DNA of 64,000 nt from Terfezia claveryi (GCA_015179025.1 WHUX01000211.1:27173-91172); one strand, 5' to 3'; positions 11,061 through 23,594 are shown, counted from the stretch's first letter. The notes: generated from the letters alone by a model not told the origin. Program-made: numbers and translations.

Positions 11061-13929
11061 ATGTTTGCTACTCTCCGGCGCCAGGGTCTCCGCCAGATTG
11101 CGAGGATACATACCTCTACACTCCCTAATACATCTCTTCGCCTCGCTCTTCCAAAGAATGGAGCGATTGCATCTCTACCAAAGACTGTGTCTTGTGTTCC
11201 GTCTTCTACTCGTCTATTCACCATCTATAGCCAAAAACTCTCTGTAGCACAGGCTGCCCTGCAGGAAGATGCAGAGGCGGCTTTCGATGCAGTGAAGGTA
11301 GCCACTACGCAAAGGATACCTGATTTACTCAAGTTCCAAGATTTGCTTGACCATAAATTGATTGATAGAAGTGTTATGAGGGCTATTCTTGAGGATCTGA
11401 AGTTTGAGAACATGACCGACGTGCAGAGCAAGACTCTGAGGGCGACCTTGGAGGGGAATGATGTGTAAGTAAATTTATTCTAAAGTACAAGTCTCCATTG
11501 CCACTAACGCAAGACATAGTCTCGCTCAAGCAAGGACTGGGACCGGCAAGACAATTGCCTTTTTACTCCCTGTCTTGCAACGCATCATTGCCTCAAACAG
11601 ACCAGTTGAGAGGCACCGAGTGGGCCAGCCATTGGACATCCGCTCAATAATCATTTCTCCAACTAGAGAATTGGCTCAGCAAATCGCCAAGGAGGCAGAA
11701 ATTCTTACCACATATTGCAAGAACATTCACATTCATACTGCTGTGGGAGGAACCGGAAAGTCTATAGGTCTCCGAAACATGCACAAAATTGGATGCAATA
11801 TTTTGATCGCTACACCTGGCCGTCTGTACGATTTGTTGACTGACAGTGCCTCCGGTGTTAACGGAAGGAACATGGAGATACTTGTTCTCGACGAGGCAGA
11901 CAACCTTCTTGACCAAGGATTTGCAGATGCCCTTATGGACATCATCAAGCTCCTTCCTTCAAAGGATAACAGGCAAACAATGCTTTTCTCCGCTACCGTC
12001 CCAGCGAAGGTACAAACTATGATCAATGCTGCCTTGAAGCCAAAGCACAAGGTTCTGAAGTTAGTTGCTAAGGGAGATGTTCTCACCCACAACAAGGTCG
12101 AACAGCGACTCATCACCGTCAACGGTTTCGAGAATCTTCTCCCCACCCTTTATGAGCAGATGATGAAGGAAATTGCCACCACCATAGCTGACAAGGGGAA
12201 TCCATTTAAGGCTATCGTCTTCTTCCCAACCGCCAAATACGCTGCCTTGGCTGCAGACACTTTCCAAGCTCTCAGGGATCCCAAGACCGGCTACAGCCCA
12301 TTCACTGGAACCCCAATGATTGAGATACACTCCCGCCTTTCCCAGCCTCAGCGTGAAAGAGCTGCCAAGAAATTCCGTGAGGGAAGGTCTGCAGTGCTGT
12401 TCTCTTCTGACGTCGTTGCTCGAGGAATGGACTTCCCAGATGTCACCCATGTTTTCCAAGTTGGATCTCCTAGGTCCCTGGAACAGTATATTCACCGTAT
12501 TGGACGTACTGGCCGTGGAAACAAATCCGGATTGGGCTATATCCTCCTTGCCGATATCGAGAAGACCTATGCCTTGAAGGAGCTTCGTCCGGAGATCAAG
12601 CTAGTTGACTACAATGAGCATTCTGCCATTGCCGCTGTCGACATGTCTAAGGAAAGTGTTCTTCCAAAGGCCGCTGCTGAGGCCCTCACCCTCGTAATGG
12701 AGGCCTCGCAGAGCATTGAAGATGACCTCAAGAGGGGTGCTTATCTCGCCAACCTTGGGTACTATTCTTACTTGGGTAACAAAAGTGCGCTAGTAGCTAG
12801 CTTAAACAGGTGGACTGCTCTGGGCTGGGGGATGGCGAGGCCACCTAGGATTAGCTCTATGCTGATAGGGAGACTTGGTTTGCGGGGAGTTCCTGGGATT
12901 GAGGTCGGAGGTGAAGCCGTCGCTCGCCCCGGTGGACAACGTGGATTCAATACACGTAGCGGTGATGGCTTCAAATCCCGCGATGACAGAGAAGGAGGGT
13001 TCAGACCTAGGGAGGGTGGATTTGCGCCAAGGGGTGACCGTGAAAGTGGGTCTCAGTCAAGGGGGGGTGAGTTTGCTGCCCGTGGTGACAGAGAAGGAGG
13101 AGAAGGAGGATTTAAACCTAGGGAGGGTGGAGTTGCTCCAAATGATAGGGAGAGTGGAACCAAGCCAAAGGAGGGTGGATTTGTTCCCCGCGGTGATGGG
13201 GAGGGTGGGTTTAAGCCAAAGGAGGGTGGATTTGTTCCCCGCGGTGATGGGGAGGGTGGGTTTAAGCCAAAGGAGGGTGGATTTGTTCCCCGCGGTGATA
13301 GGGAGGGTGGGTTTAAGCCACGGGATGGATTTGTTCCCCGCGGTGATAGGGAGGGTGGGTTTGCTCCGAGAGGTGATAGAGAGGGCGGATTCAAGCCAAG
13401 GGAGGGTGGATTTGTTCCCCGTGGTGATAGGGAAGGTGGGTTTGCTCCGAGAGGTGATAGAGAGGGCGGATTCAAGCCAAGGGAGGGTGGATTTGTTCCC
13501 CGTGGTGATAGGGAAGGTGGGTTTGCTCCGAGAGGTGATAGAGAGGGCGGATTCAAGCCAAGGGAGGGTGGATTTGTTCCCCGTGGTGACAGGGAAGGTG
13601 GGTTTAAGCCAAGAGAGGGTGGGTTTGCTCCAAGAGGTGATAGAGAGGGTGGTTTCAGGCCTAGGGAGGGTGGATTCGCTCCAAGGGGTGACCGCGAGGG
13701 TGGATTCAAACCAAGGGAAGGTGGGTTTGCCCCCCGCGGAGATCGCGGAGATTTTAAACCTCGAGGTGACCGCGAGGGTGGATTTAAGCCAAGAGAAGGT
13801 GGTTTCGCTCCCCGTGGTGACAGAGATGGTGGATTCAGGCCTCGTAGTGACAGGCCAGAGTTTAATAGCCGTCCTCAAAGGCCATGGGAGGGTAGGGGAA
13901 GACAGTCCCCTGGAAAGAGGTTCAACTAA
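11061..13929 (+). CDS. MSS116: Mitochondrial DEAD-box RNA helicase, Mss116/CYT-19 type
   Basis: Two exons (11061-11464, 11520-13929) with a 55-nt intron (donor GTAAGT, branch CTAAC, acceptor CATAG) encode 937 residues. The N-terminus is a basic presequence. Motifs in order: ARTGTGKT (139-146), SPTRELAQQ, ATPGRL, VLDEAD (DEAD at 259-262), SAT (292), then ARGMDFPDV and HRIGRTGRG (460 on). Family knowledge: Mss116/CYT-19 proteins are ATP-dependent RNA chaperones that help fold mitochondrial introns and support translation. From about residue 620 the protein becomes an extended Arg/Gly/Phe tail built from REGGF.PRGD repeats, far longer than the basic tail of yeast Mss116. Such RGG-like tails bind RNA nonspecifically. 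Orthology to MSS116 rather than another mitochondrial DEAD protein is likely but not proven. Confidence 0.87.
12990..13850 (+). repeat. Coding minisatellite in the helicase tail
   Basis: The tail is made of 13-residue blocks (EGGFVPRGDR, EGGFAPRGDR, EGGFKPR) in 36-39 bp units. Three near-identical 78-bp higher-order copies lie at about 13360-13600. Synonymous differences rise toward the edges, as expected for repeat expansion from the middle. Length is always a multiple of three. The repeat opens long antisense frames that are not genes. Confidence 0.85.
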
Positions 13930-14668
13930 ATGGCCATACGTTATACTGGGCTCGAATGCAGTGTCCATGATATTTTGTTGATATAGACGGGTTGGATCAT
14001 GTTTTATTTTACTTCTCGGGCTGACTTTTCTTCTCATCTTCCATTTTTTCTAAATCTTACGGACGGTTTGGGCAACGTTTGTTTGAAGAAGGGTTGGCAG
14101 GGAAAAGTTCATTTGTTTTTCTGATTTTGTGGTGCTTTTAATTCATGGCTGCTTGGGATTGTTGGGCTTTATCTTTTTCCTACGGATTGTCACGAAACAG
14201 TCATTATCTATCATCATCATCACTACTCCCTATTTCATTTTTCTTGCATCGTGTTTTCTTTCAAAGCTCATTGGCAATTTGATTGGGCTTCTAGGCTGTT
14301 TGTTCGACAAAAGTCGGCTGGGGGTTCTAAATGAGGTTTGAGGGATATCTTATGTCTTCTTTTTGTTTCCTGTGTCTCTCATGCCATAAAAATACCTGTA
14401 CGATACAGGAGGACATAAAATAAGGGGTTTAAGAGAAGTGAATGAATTCTTTTCATGCGTACGCGTGGGATGTTGAGGGGGTTGTGCCTTTTCACTTGTA
14501 ATGTTGGGCTCCTCTTGGAAAGCTTATGTTGCATGATATTAGGGCACGAATCCGGAGCAACCAGCTGTGGGAATCTGGGGTTGGCCGACAAGTGGTGGAA
14601 GATACTTTGACTTGGGGGGTGTAGGTAGAAGTTCTAGATAAAGCAACGTTTTTCAAGCTCTATAAGAT

Positions 14669-14734
14669 ATATCCCATAACCCGTCGTGAAATATCCCATA
14701 ACCCGTCGTGAAATATCCCATAACCCGTCGTGAA
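14669..14734. repeat. 22-bp tandem repeat, three exact units
   Basis: Units at 14669, 14691 and 14713 read ATATCCCATAACCCGTCGTG plus AA. They are identical, so the array is recent or homogenised. Confidence 0.9.
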
Positions 14735-15819
14735 AAAAAGTGTGATCTGGTATGGTTCTCTTCTGGCACCTATGCTTTTCCCAAAGAAACATATATATTA
14801 AAAACAAAAATCTCATCAAGCACCAGTTTTTATGACCACAGAGCATATATATTTTCAATATATTATATCCGCCATTGAATGGCGGCTCTTCCCCCCTTCC
14901 CTCCTTCCCCTCGAGAATACTGTGAATTGTAGGAGATGTATGTATGTATTATGTATGTACTTGTTGTGGGGGGGTCCATTTGGGGAATCAAAGCCGATCC
15001 GAAAAAAAAGATCACTAACGTAACGGATCACACGATATAATCTGCATAAACATGTTCTAAGGACCGATAGAGTTACTCACCTAAAAACCAACTGTACGTC
15101 AGGCTCAGATATCGATTGGAAGCAAGCCGCTGCTGACGTATGTTAACTACTATACATATAGAGTGGGTTTTTTTGTGCTCCTCGCATATGTTAGATCCCG
15201 TTGAGAGGGGGAAGTAAACGTTAGGTTGGAGTTTGATGTATATGGATTGTAAGATGTAATGTACAAGTACAGTATGTAGTTACCTATATGTTGTTCTGCT
15301 ACTATTCACTCTGCTAACTGTGTCTCTACTGTGATGCTCGCAGTTTTGAGGGTGTACGTATATACAGGCTGGAGCTCGGTATTTAACCGAGAAGTTTCTA
15401 TAGCCCCAGGTAAGTATATAGGTTGCCAGTTTAATAGGCCCCCACCCCAACGGCAGTCTACCACGAGCACACAAGTACACAAAGTATACCCTTCTAGCAA
15501 TTGGCCTACGCACTCGAGGTGTGTTCCTTTACATCAAAATACTAATCGTGTCCGGTGGATAGATCAGCATAGAGGAATAATGGGAATCGCTACCACAGTG
15601 AGATGTGCGTTCCAAAAATGATCGTGATTTGTATAAGGCAAAGTTTCCCCCCCTCACCCCAAACCTCCACACGTATTATATTTATATTAATCATTTAAGT
15701 ATGAGACTTGAGATTTCAGGATCATGGTTGTTACTTGATACACAGCTTGTGATTATATATTAAAAAACTTTAATCTACTGCATTAAGGATGTAGGACAAA
15801 TATAAACTTGGTCTGATCC

Positions 15820-15860
15820 GACCTGACGTGACCTGACCTGACCTGACCTGACCTGACCTG
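15820..15860. repeat. GACCT pentamer microsatellite
   Basis: About eight GACCT units with one interruption (GACGT). Confidence 0.9.
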
Positions 15861-16148
15861 TTATAGTGGCGTGTGGGGTATGTGGGTTGGGGGGGGTCCC
15901 ATTCTATGGACATTCACTGCACATACGTAGCTCTTAAATAGCCTGAGGTTGATGTTTGAACAGCAAAGGAAAATTCCAGGCCAATATACCTACTTAGCTC
16001 ATACCTCCGTTCTTCGAAACATTACATCTCCCGAAGTTAGTGTCATTTATTATCGAAGCTGTTTCGATCAATTGATAGGTACCAGCAATTCGATATAAAC
16101 CGTCAATTTCCCATTTCGAATTCCCCACTAAAGTAATTCAAGCCAACC

Positions 16149-16155
16149 ATGTCGA

Positions 16156-16187
<32 letters not shown>

Positions 16188-16493
16188 CCACTATCGTCAT
16201 CATCTTCTCCCACCTCCGCCAAACCTCACCCAATATTGACCACCACCCCTGCAAGTCAGCGTTTCGCGGCATTCCTCGCTGCGCATTCACCAAAATGCAA
16301 GTGCGAAGTTGACGTTGGTGGTGGCGACTCGAAAGTTACTTCGAACGGTACTTCTAGTTCTACCACCACTAGTCCGGTATTGATATCGACGCCCAGTTAT
16401 ACTCCAGTACAGCATGCGCAGAAAAGGGTGAGTATCTCGCCTGAATTCCCACCGGTGCAGTTCATGGAATTGTCGCTGGCGTGGTATTCGTGA
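16149..16493 (+). CDS. Possible small serine-rich protein
   Basis: A 114-residue frame opens with MST followed by a serine run coded mostly by TCA repeats, then a moderately conserved-looking stretch (SQRFAAFLAAHSPKCKCEV). The ATG sits after CAACC, a fair fungal start context. There is no signal peptide, membrane segment or known motif. A donor-like GTGAGT near 16428 may mean the gene has further exons. A chance frame over a microsatellite is also possible. Confidence 0.4.
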
Positions 16494-17429
16494 CTTTACA
16501 CTGTCATGGGAGTTATCCTTTTTTTTGGAAGGGGGGGTTTGGGAACTCATATATGTAACATATGGGTTAGTTCTATTCAACATGCTAAAATGCAAAAAGG
16601 TCGAGAAAATTGCCCTTGTGTCAACTGAAAGTGGGAAAGGGGCTGGCTTGTCTGGGGTTTCCATCAACCCCATTGGGAATTTGATATCTTTTCTCGAAAC
16701 CTTTAATGCTGTAGGGATATTTGGGTCTTTTTTTTTTTAGTTTTTTTAAATGTAATCATTTTTGTAGCAGTGATTTTTTGATTCAGGAATCAAATATTTT
16801 CTCATCCATGTTTATGGTTATAATCAAAATTCCTCTATTCTCCCCAGAGCCCCCATCATACATGAAGTGCCCATGTATAGAGGACTCTTGATACAAGCAT
16901 ATTGTTCGGACCAGGAGAAGTATACTTGTAACCAATATATGCTTATGGCAAGAGAAAATAGGTAATTATAAAATGAAGTTAACTAGTGCTAGGAAATATT
17001 GTGAGCATATAAACAAGAAATATCCAAACGAGAGTAGTAGGTGTAGAGGTAGAAATGTCAAGGAGAGGAGGCACTAGAAAGTTAGTGATCCTGCACTAAA
17101 CATGCAAACGCCTGCATTGAATTTCTAGAGTCTCAATACTTTTCTCCTCACACTATAGAACATCTTGTAGGTCCTTGATATTAGCTGTAGGTTCAGCTTG
17201 AAGAGAAAAGGGGAGTAATCCTTCAATATGTGCAGGCACTACTCTGAGGTATAACCAGTCAAGCTTTGACTATACCTAATACTATTGAATAACCAAAGAT
17301 TTGGAAGAAGAGGCCATTGTTTTCACAGTCGGTATGTATACATCATCGGATCACTTGGTCTGATACAAAACCAAGTAAGCTAATTTGACAGTGAAAGGTG
17401 ACATAAAATTGAAAGTGCATCACTATTTG
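16494..17429. other. Gene-free AT-rich stretch
   Basis: No protein-like frame, RNA gene or repeat array was seen apart from T-runs (16728-16738). Confidence 0.5.
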
Positions 17430-17551
17430 ACATCTACGACCATAGACTGAAGAAAACGAGGCATCCCGTCCGCTCTGCCATATCTAAGCTTCAGATCGCC
17501 AGGCTAGTACTGCAGTGGGTGACCACGCGATAAAGTCTCCCATCGCAGCAC
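17430..17551 (+). rRNA. 5S rRNA gene copy, diverged at the 3' end
   Basis: The stretch aligns with the eukaryotic 5S pattern: CTACGACCATAG at the start, GGCATCCCGTCCGCTCT, then AAGCTTCAGATCGCCAGG, GTACTGCAGTGGGTGACC, and CACGCG near the end. These include the internal pol III control regions. The last 25 bases are poor, and the start differs from the usual GTACGACCATAG. A T6 run follows at about 17573. In many filamentous fungi 5S genes are dispersed singly, so this may be active or a pseudogene. Confidence 0.7.
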
Positions 17552-18153
17552 TAAACAGGCAATCTGCAATTATTTTTTCTGGCATTGTTTGATTACCTTT
17601 TTGGGAAGTCACACTAGTCAGTACCGATTTGGCCTCTAGTCTCATAGACTACCATTTTAGGAATTGTGCTACTCCTCTTTTGGCACACCACGCCAGTATT
17701 CTGCAACACCACACCAGTACTCTACAGCCTTTTGTTTTTTTATATACTCAGTCCCGACATAGTACTCTGCAGCTGCCATATTCTCGGCCCCTATACCAAC
17801 TTTGAACGGCTTGGTTTATCTCGACATGTCCTAGGATATGAGAGATCATTTGTTTTTCAGCCAGGCCCTCAGGATCAAAAACTATATATTGTACGGTCAT
17901 TCCCTCCTTCTTGAACCACCAGTCTCTACAGCCCCTCCAGTCATCACTGATAGGCCTTAGGAAATTCAAATTGCAGTCATACTGTCATTTGCCTCCTAGG
18001 CCCCGTATCCTCTGCACTTCCTCTGCATCACTCAAATATATTGCAGTTGCACCGTCATTTGCCTCCTCCTATGGTCTGCCACTCTTTTTCCGGCATCTCC
18101 GATAGACCTCCAACATATTGTCTACACTTCCAACATCAATCTTTCAACATTAA

Positions 18154-18878
18154 TTGTTCAACATCAATCCGAAACACAATCCTTTTAAGCATCATAGCCA
18201 TGGATACTGCAACTCCTTCAATGCCCTCACTCAAGCTCACCCTGGCAGGAGTGCAGCTGATTACCGGACGTTCCAGACCCTCTTAACAACAGCAGTCACT
18301 TCCATCCCGAAGAAGCCTTATCTAAAAGGCACATCGCGTAAGCTGGACCAAAATGAACGAAAGTTCACAGACTTTTGCATAAATACCTTGGGCATGCTCG
18401 ATGTAAGATACAGTACCGATGCAGTAATTCCATACCTTCAGTCGTTATATGACATAACAAGCGTTATTCAACGATCAACACGGAATGGACGAAACTGCAA
18501 ATGATCTCTAACACTAGATACCACGGTAATTGTGGAACCTGCAACACTACCGTAGTCCGCAAGTTCCTTGGCCTTATTCAGTGGAAACCAATTGCAAACA
18601 GTGAATACAAGACAAAGTCTGTGGCCAACGGGGATGACTCGCTGTGGGCCAAATTTGATGTTCGTGAGATGAGAGTATTTCAGATAATGTATGGGACGGG
18701 TCAGAAAAAGTCGGTGCGTCCGGACGCAGATTCCTTTCTGCTGATGTTATTGCAGATTTGCTCCCCATCTAGCCTCGTAGTAACCAGTCTGTTGTCTCTG
18801 GGGTGGATACGAGGTCACGAACACTACAATATATTCTGTGACCAAGTGACAAGGGTCTCAAATTCATTCAAAATATAA
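18154..18878 (+). other. Unrecognised coding-like fragments
   Basis: Two overlapping frames, 18154-18504 (ending DITSVIQRSTRNGRNCK) and 18501-18878 (with VREMRVFQIMYGTGQKK), have protein-like composition but different phases and no good start. No splice pair I tried joins them convincingly. They lie beside the decayed CRN cluster and may be remains of another accessory gene. I do not recognise a family. Confidence 0.25.
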
Positions 18879-19307
18879 TGGCATAGTAATCAATAGCATC
18901 ACCTTCCTACCCAAACAGAATGCTGAAAGAAAACAAAGAAAGGGAATTCAAGTAAGTACTCAAAAGAAGCCACGAGTCTTTACTTTCAATTTATTGACAT
19001 GCATTTCAGGTTATCCACGGGTCCCCCAATGCCACCTCAATAGATATAGCATTCTGCAACTTCCTGACATAGTTGTACATGGAATTTCTTTCATCCTCCT
19101 GGATAAAGAGAGAAGTATACTCCATTATCAGCTTCCCAACTGAATATATGTCTGTTTCCTTTCGGTAGCATCAGGCGCTTCATATGCCCCAGTCTGCGTC
19201 GCGTCGCGTCCCACCTCCGTCATGCATCCTTACCCCTATGGCCTGCGTCAGGTCGCCTACTTTCCGTCACGTCGCGTCCCGACCCGTCTATCTCGGCACT
19301 CATCTAC

Positions 19308-19578
19308 ATGGTTTTCATACATATTGAGAGCTCGCGAGAGCATGGTTTTCATAGATATTGAGAGCTCGCGAGAGCATGGTTTTCTTACATATTGAGAGCT
19401 CGCGAGAGCATGGTTTTCATACATATTGAGAGCTCGCGGAAGCATGGTTTTCATAGATATTGAGAGCTCGGGAAGCATGGTTTTCAAGCATATTGAGAGC
19501 TCGCGGAAGCATCGTTTTCATACATATGAACAGCCCGCGAATGCATGGTTTTCATACATATTGAGAGGCCGCCCTAAA
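19308..19578. repeat. 34-bp tandem repeat, about eight units
   Basis: ATGGTTTTCA recurs at 19308, 19342, 19376, 19410, 19444, 19477, 19511 (as ATCGTTTTCA) and 19545, a 34-bp period with one 33-bp unit. Most units contain the palindromic GAGAGCTCGCGAGAG. The period is not a multiple of three, so open frames across it are unlikely to be real. Confidence 0.92.
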
Positions 19579-19745
19579 CTTCCCACATACCTACAGCTAT
19601 TTCTTAAAGTAGGAGTGCAGGTAAGACAAGTTCTGAGACAGCGTCAGTCAGTTGGGCAGCTGGATCCGACATCAGGGGGCCGGGGGCACGGAGTGTCCCT
19701 TCCCTATTTCCAAGGTGTGGCCGGCTGGGACTTAGAGATATTCTC

Positions 19746-20144
19746 GTGTTCATTGCACAAGACTACGGATTTCTATGCTTCTCTACGCTACCGAGCCCAT
19801 ATGGACGCGGATATCAGGCAAGTAAGGACCCCCCATTGCAGGCTCGCATGGACGCGGATATCCAGGCTAATAAGGACCCCCAATTGCAGGCTCAAATGGA
19901 CCCGGATATCCAGGTGAATAAGGACCCCCAATTGCAGGATCATATGGACGCGGATATACAGGCTAATAAGGACCCGGTATTGCAGGCTCATATGGACCCG
20001 ATCCAGGCGAATAAGGACCCGGTATTGCAGGCTCATATGGACCCGGCGATCCAGGCGAATAAGGACCCAGTATTGCAGGCTGATATGGACCTGGATATCC
20101 AGGCGAATAAAGGGACGGAGATGTTGGAGTGCAGTGTGTGTTAG
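19746..20144 (+). other. Repeat ORF with 16-residue units, possibly a broken gene
   Basis: From about 19840 to 20110 the sequence is a 48-bp tandem repeat translating in one frame as units like MDADIQANKDPQLQ; one unit is exactly three bases shorter, so the frame is kept. The first unit (from 19800) lacks one base, which shifts the upstream frame. Frame-preserving length change and substitutions favour former protein coding. No ATG lies in a good position upstream. Confidence 0.4.
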
Positions 20145-20463
20145 TATAGCGTTAGTAGATTCTCAAGAATAAAATGGATTATTTCAAAATGTATAATATG
20201 CAGGCAAAGTGCAAGAACAAGCGCGGTAGCGCAGGCGCGGCTATGCTAGCAGACCATTCACGTCGGAATTTAGAATGAGATGTTGACTGCGCAGAGGGTG
20301 GGGGTTGAGGTGGATATGAATCTGAGAATATGGCTTCAGTCAATTAAGATGTGGATACGTTGGTGTAGGTTAGGATATATTGTAAGAAATGAGTTGCGTC
20401 CAGAAAGCCCAATTTGCGTCGGACGTAGGAAAATGTTAAAGTTGGCTTCAGATTCGCCAGGCG

Positions 20464-21216
20464 TCAGGTGCTTCTGACGCACCTGACGCAGATATTATTT
20501 TTGCTGATGTACTGGCCTCCGACTAAATTTGGCCGATGGTCTAAGGCTAACTCCAGATCTGGGCGTCCTTCCAGACCTGCATATTCTAAATCAATTAATC
20601 GGGCACGCCCATTACACTCCTTAATGATGTTTACCCAACGAACATCACGATGGACATAGCCATTGCTATGTAACCATTGTAAACCATGCAAAACGTCACG
20701 AATGATAGCTTTGAGTTCGGTGATTTCCTTCGGGCGGGGGATAAAGCCAACAGGGCTGAGTTGTAAAACAACATTAAATCTCTTATACTCTGGTCCTGAG
20801 ACGAGGTTGATTAGATTTGCTGGAAGATCTCTCTTAACCAGTTTGTAAAGGTCGTCAAGTGCCTACCCAATCATCAATATCCAAATCAATCAAGAGACAA
20901 AAAAACTTACGTCCGTGAAGTTAACAATAGGGATTTTCTTAGCAACGTATAATGGATATATGATGACCTAATGAAGAAGTTATAACATGTATATCTCCTG
21001 TGATGTACTTTTGACCAACCTTGACACCATTCGGACGCTTCATCTCGTCATACAATTAGACCGTTTCAGTTGGAAACAGCGGCTCAAGAGACCTTAAGCA
21101 TCTAAGGATATTTACAACGGTCCGAAAGATAGCAAGGCGGTGAGATGGTAATTTGGCGTCGAATATGCAATTAGTCAAGCGTTGAGCATGCTTAGAACAG
21201 TTGCATCTGGGTTATG
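20464..21216 (-). pseudogene. CRN-type kinase-like C-terminal domain, decayed copy B
   Basis: Three exon-like blocks (about 21216-21018, 20967-20911, then 20864 down to 20464), with GTAAGT and ATTAG/GGTAG splice signals, encode a domain like copy A at 21627-22500. It has the catalytic-loop motif VHRDVRWVNII and LIDLEYAG, where ordinary kinases have DFG. An in-frame TAA at 21056-21058 interrupts the first block, and the end is truncated relative to copy A. Family knowledge: kinase-like C-termini occur in some Crinkler (CRN) effectors. The neighbouring paralogue supports the assignment. Confidence 0.65.
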
Positions 21217-21626
21217 TGTAAGCTCCATGTCGGAGGTGATTGTATTTATAACTTTGCAATGAAAAAATTCGGGTGCACCTTGTATGAGAAAGTACCTATG
21301 ATTAAGAACGTAACGATGATTAAGAAAGTACTCAAGAATAAGACGCGGAGAGAGCTTTTGGCAAAATCGCCCCTCCGTAAATAAGACTGCAGTCTTAACC
21401 GCGAGATTTTACGGTATTCGCAGGCTGAATATCTCTGCTACCTCTAACATTCGCAACCTTGATATATGTCAGGAGTTCATGCATTCGCAACCTTCAGTTA
21501 TGTTCTGGGGAGCAGTTGGATATGAATATCATACGCCTTCAAAGGGAGCCATAGCGAAAAGAACATGATTCAAAACAATAGGAAGGGTTAAAGAAAAAAA
21601 AAAAAAAAAAAAGGGACACAAAGTGG

Positions 21627-23519
21627 TCAGGAGTCCATATTATTTCCTTGCAACCAAGCATCGCTAAAAGCAACCTCAACATCCAATTCTTCTTTGATAA
21701 GCTTTTGCATGAAGACCAATTCACTATCCTCCAGTAAATGCCTGTGCGCGTTCATCAGCTGACCGACTAAATATAAATCTGCTGTCTTTGGGAAGAAGCT
21801 TGCTGCTGCCGATGGCCAGTGCTCCAACTTAAAGTTAACAGCTCCAGCTTTGCCTGCATATTTAAGATCAATTAAGTGTGCGCGTCCATTTCTGTCAATA
21901 ATAATATTATCCCAGCGAATGTCACGATGAACATAATCATGATTGTGTAGCCATTTCAAGCCTTTGAGCACATCCTGGATGATGTGTCTCAATTGAGCTT
22001 CCTTGCATGGGCGTGGTTTAAACCCCACAGGATACAGATGCAAGGATGTTATGTTTGAGCCATATAATGGCTGTTGAGTGAAGTTGACAATGTAGGAGGG
22101 GCGTTCAGCCAAAATAAGGCTATATAGGGCATATAGGTCCTATAACGACATTAGCTTCAGCTTCCTCAATCCCCCAGCCCACATCCAGAGCCCTACCTCA
22201 GTGATGCTTGCTGTCGGAACTCGTTTAATTACTTCCGACGGATAAATGGTCACCTAGTATATGATATTATTCAGTGTACTGTAGTATCGGGTTACTGGGA
22301 TTACTGACCGTGATACCATCTGGACGATTGTGACGAGTGTATAATCTAATGAGTTCTGGAGGCAATAATGGTTCAAACGTCCGTAGGAATCGCACAAGGG
22401 TGATTGTGGTGCGGAATATGGATAAGCGATCAACTGCGAAGCTGGCATCATAAAGCATTTGATTTAGGCGTTGACACCGACCGTCAGGGGTTAAGAGGCA
22501 AAATCTAATTTATGTTAGAAAAGCTCTCTCTGCCATACCACTGGAGATGCGTCGAATATTGATGCAGGAGCGGGTATTAATGTAGGATGAAATAAAATAA
22601 ATAAATAAAATCGAATTTTACATACTGTATTTTTGTGCCGCTAGTAGCATATGCAAATATAAATGGCAGTTGACCATAAAAAGCCGGACTCCATTTACCA
22701 AATTGACTGGAGAGTTCCATATAGGCATCTTCAAGATTTTCGGTGGCACTCCTCCTCCCCTCGAAGAACTAGTGCCCCTCGCATCCAACAAAGAAAATCC
22801 GGTCTTGTTTTGTCAGCAGTAGTCCCAGAATGATATTTGTCTGTCGAATTTCTCAAAAAATCGAGCTTTGTCCTATAAGTCATGAAGAGTGTCTGCATAA
22901 TAAGATCATCCCAGACACAATGGTAGCTATCCTCAGTGAATTGGCCATGGTAAACCGGCCTGTCCAGCAGGGCCATGCCAATGAGGCTGTTCATGTCTGA
23001 GAAGGTATTTTTTGCCTGAGAGATAAGATATGGATGCGACTGTTGTATGTGCAGGGGGATTTAATCTATATAGGGTATTGAGGTAATCAAGGGAGACTCA
23101 AGGAATTTATCTACTTGGTCTGCTGTTGGGTGGTCTGCTGTTGGGTGGTCTGGCAGCTCACTAAATGGCGCTGTGAGAGCATCGCAGAATTGTTGAATAG
23201 TAAATTGAAGTTCTTCATCAACCGTCTTGGGTTTCTTCGGCGGGCGTTCACCTAGACACAGTTAGGGCAATGCAGAAAGCCAAACCGTGTGTGACAGTAG
23301 AGTTCCACTTACCAGCAAGGAGAGCTTCAGCTTTTACAGTACATTTAGCAAATATGCGTGCTTAAAAGGAATGAGTGTTACTTACCAGGACGCTTTATTG
23401 CGATGTGGATTGTTAAGCAAGGGAGGCTGCCCTGAAAGTGGTCGTTTATGATGTGCTGTATTGTAGCTGATACCGGGAAAACTGGTGAATAAGGCACCTT
23501 GTCGGTTTTTGAGACATTT
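21627..23519 (-). pseudogene. CRN-family gene body: header end, nuclease-like and kinase-like domains (copy A)
   Basis: Reading leftward, an exon at 23519-23386 ends with LTIHIAIKRPG, like the end of the CRN ubiquitin-like header (IHIxVxRP), followed by GTAAGT. Small exons lead to a block at about 23248-22630 containing TRPDFLCWMRGALVLRGEE, a PDx(n)GEE pattern resembling REase-fold nucleases. The last part (about 22500-21627, with introns of 55 and 57 nt) is a kinase-like domain with YVHRDIRWDNIIID and LIDLKYAG, ending at a stop at 21627. An in-frame TAA near 23060 and a one-base shift after GEE near 22755 break it. Family knowledge: CRN effectors combine a header with nuclease, kinase or other domains. 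Domain names are inferred from motifs. Confidence 0.6.
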
Positions 23520-23594
23520 CTAATTACAAAGCGCACTAATATTAATTCTACCTGAATCTGTTGCTTGGACAGGGGGCTCGGCATGAACACATTA

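Larger units (their letters stand above)
13930..16148. other. Gene-free stretch with short repeats
   Basis: I see no credible gene in these 2.2 kb. The sequence is AT-rich, with GTATGTA-like runs near 14940. Two short tandem repeats are listed separately. Confidence 0.5.

Noticed and set aside
13053..14037. Long minus-strand open frames opposite the helicase tail
   Set aside because: They are created by the GGN-rich repeat of the real gene; repetitive Pro/Ser composition and no start, splice or homology support.
19308..19578. Possible CRISPR-like array
   Set aside because: Repeats are contiguous 34-bp units without unique spacers, in a eukaryotic genome.
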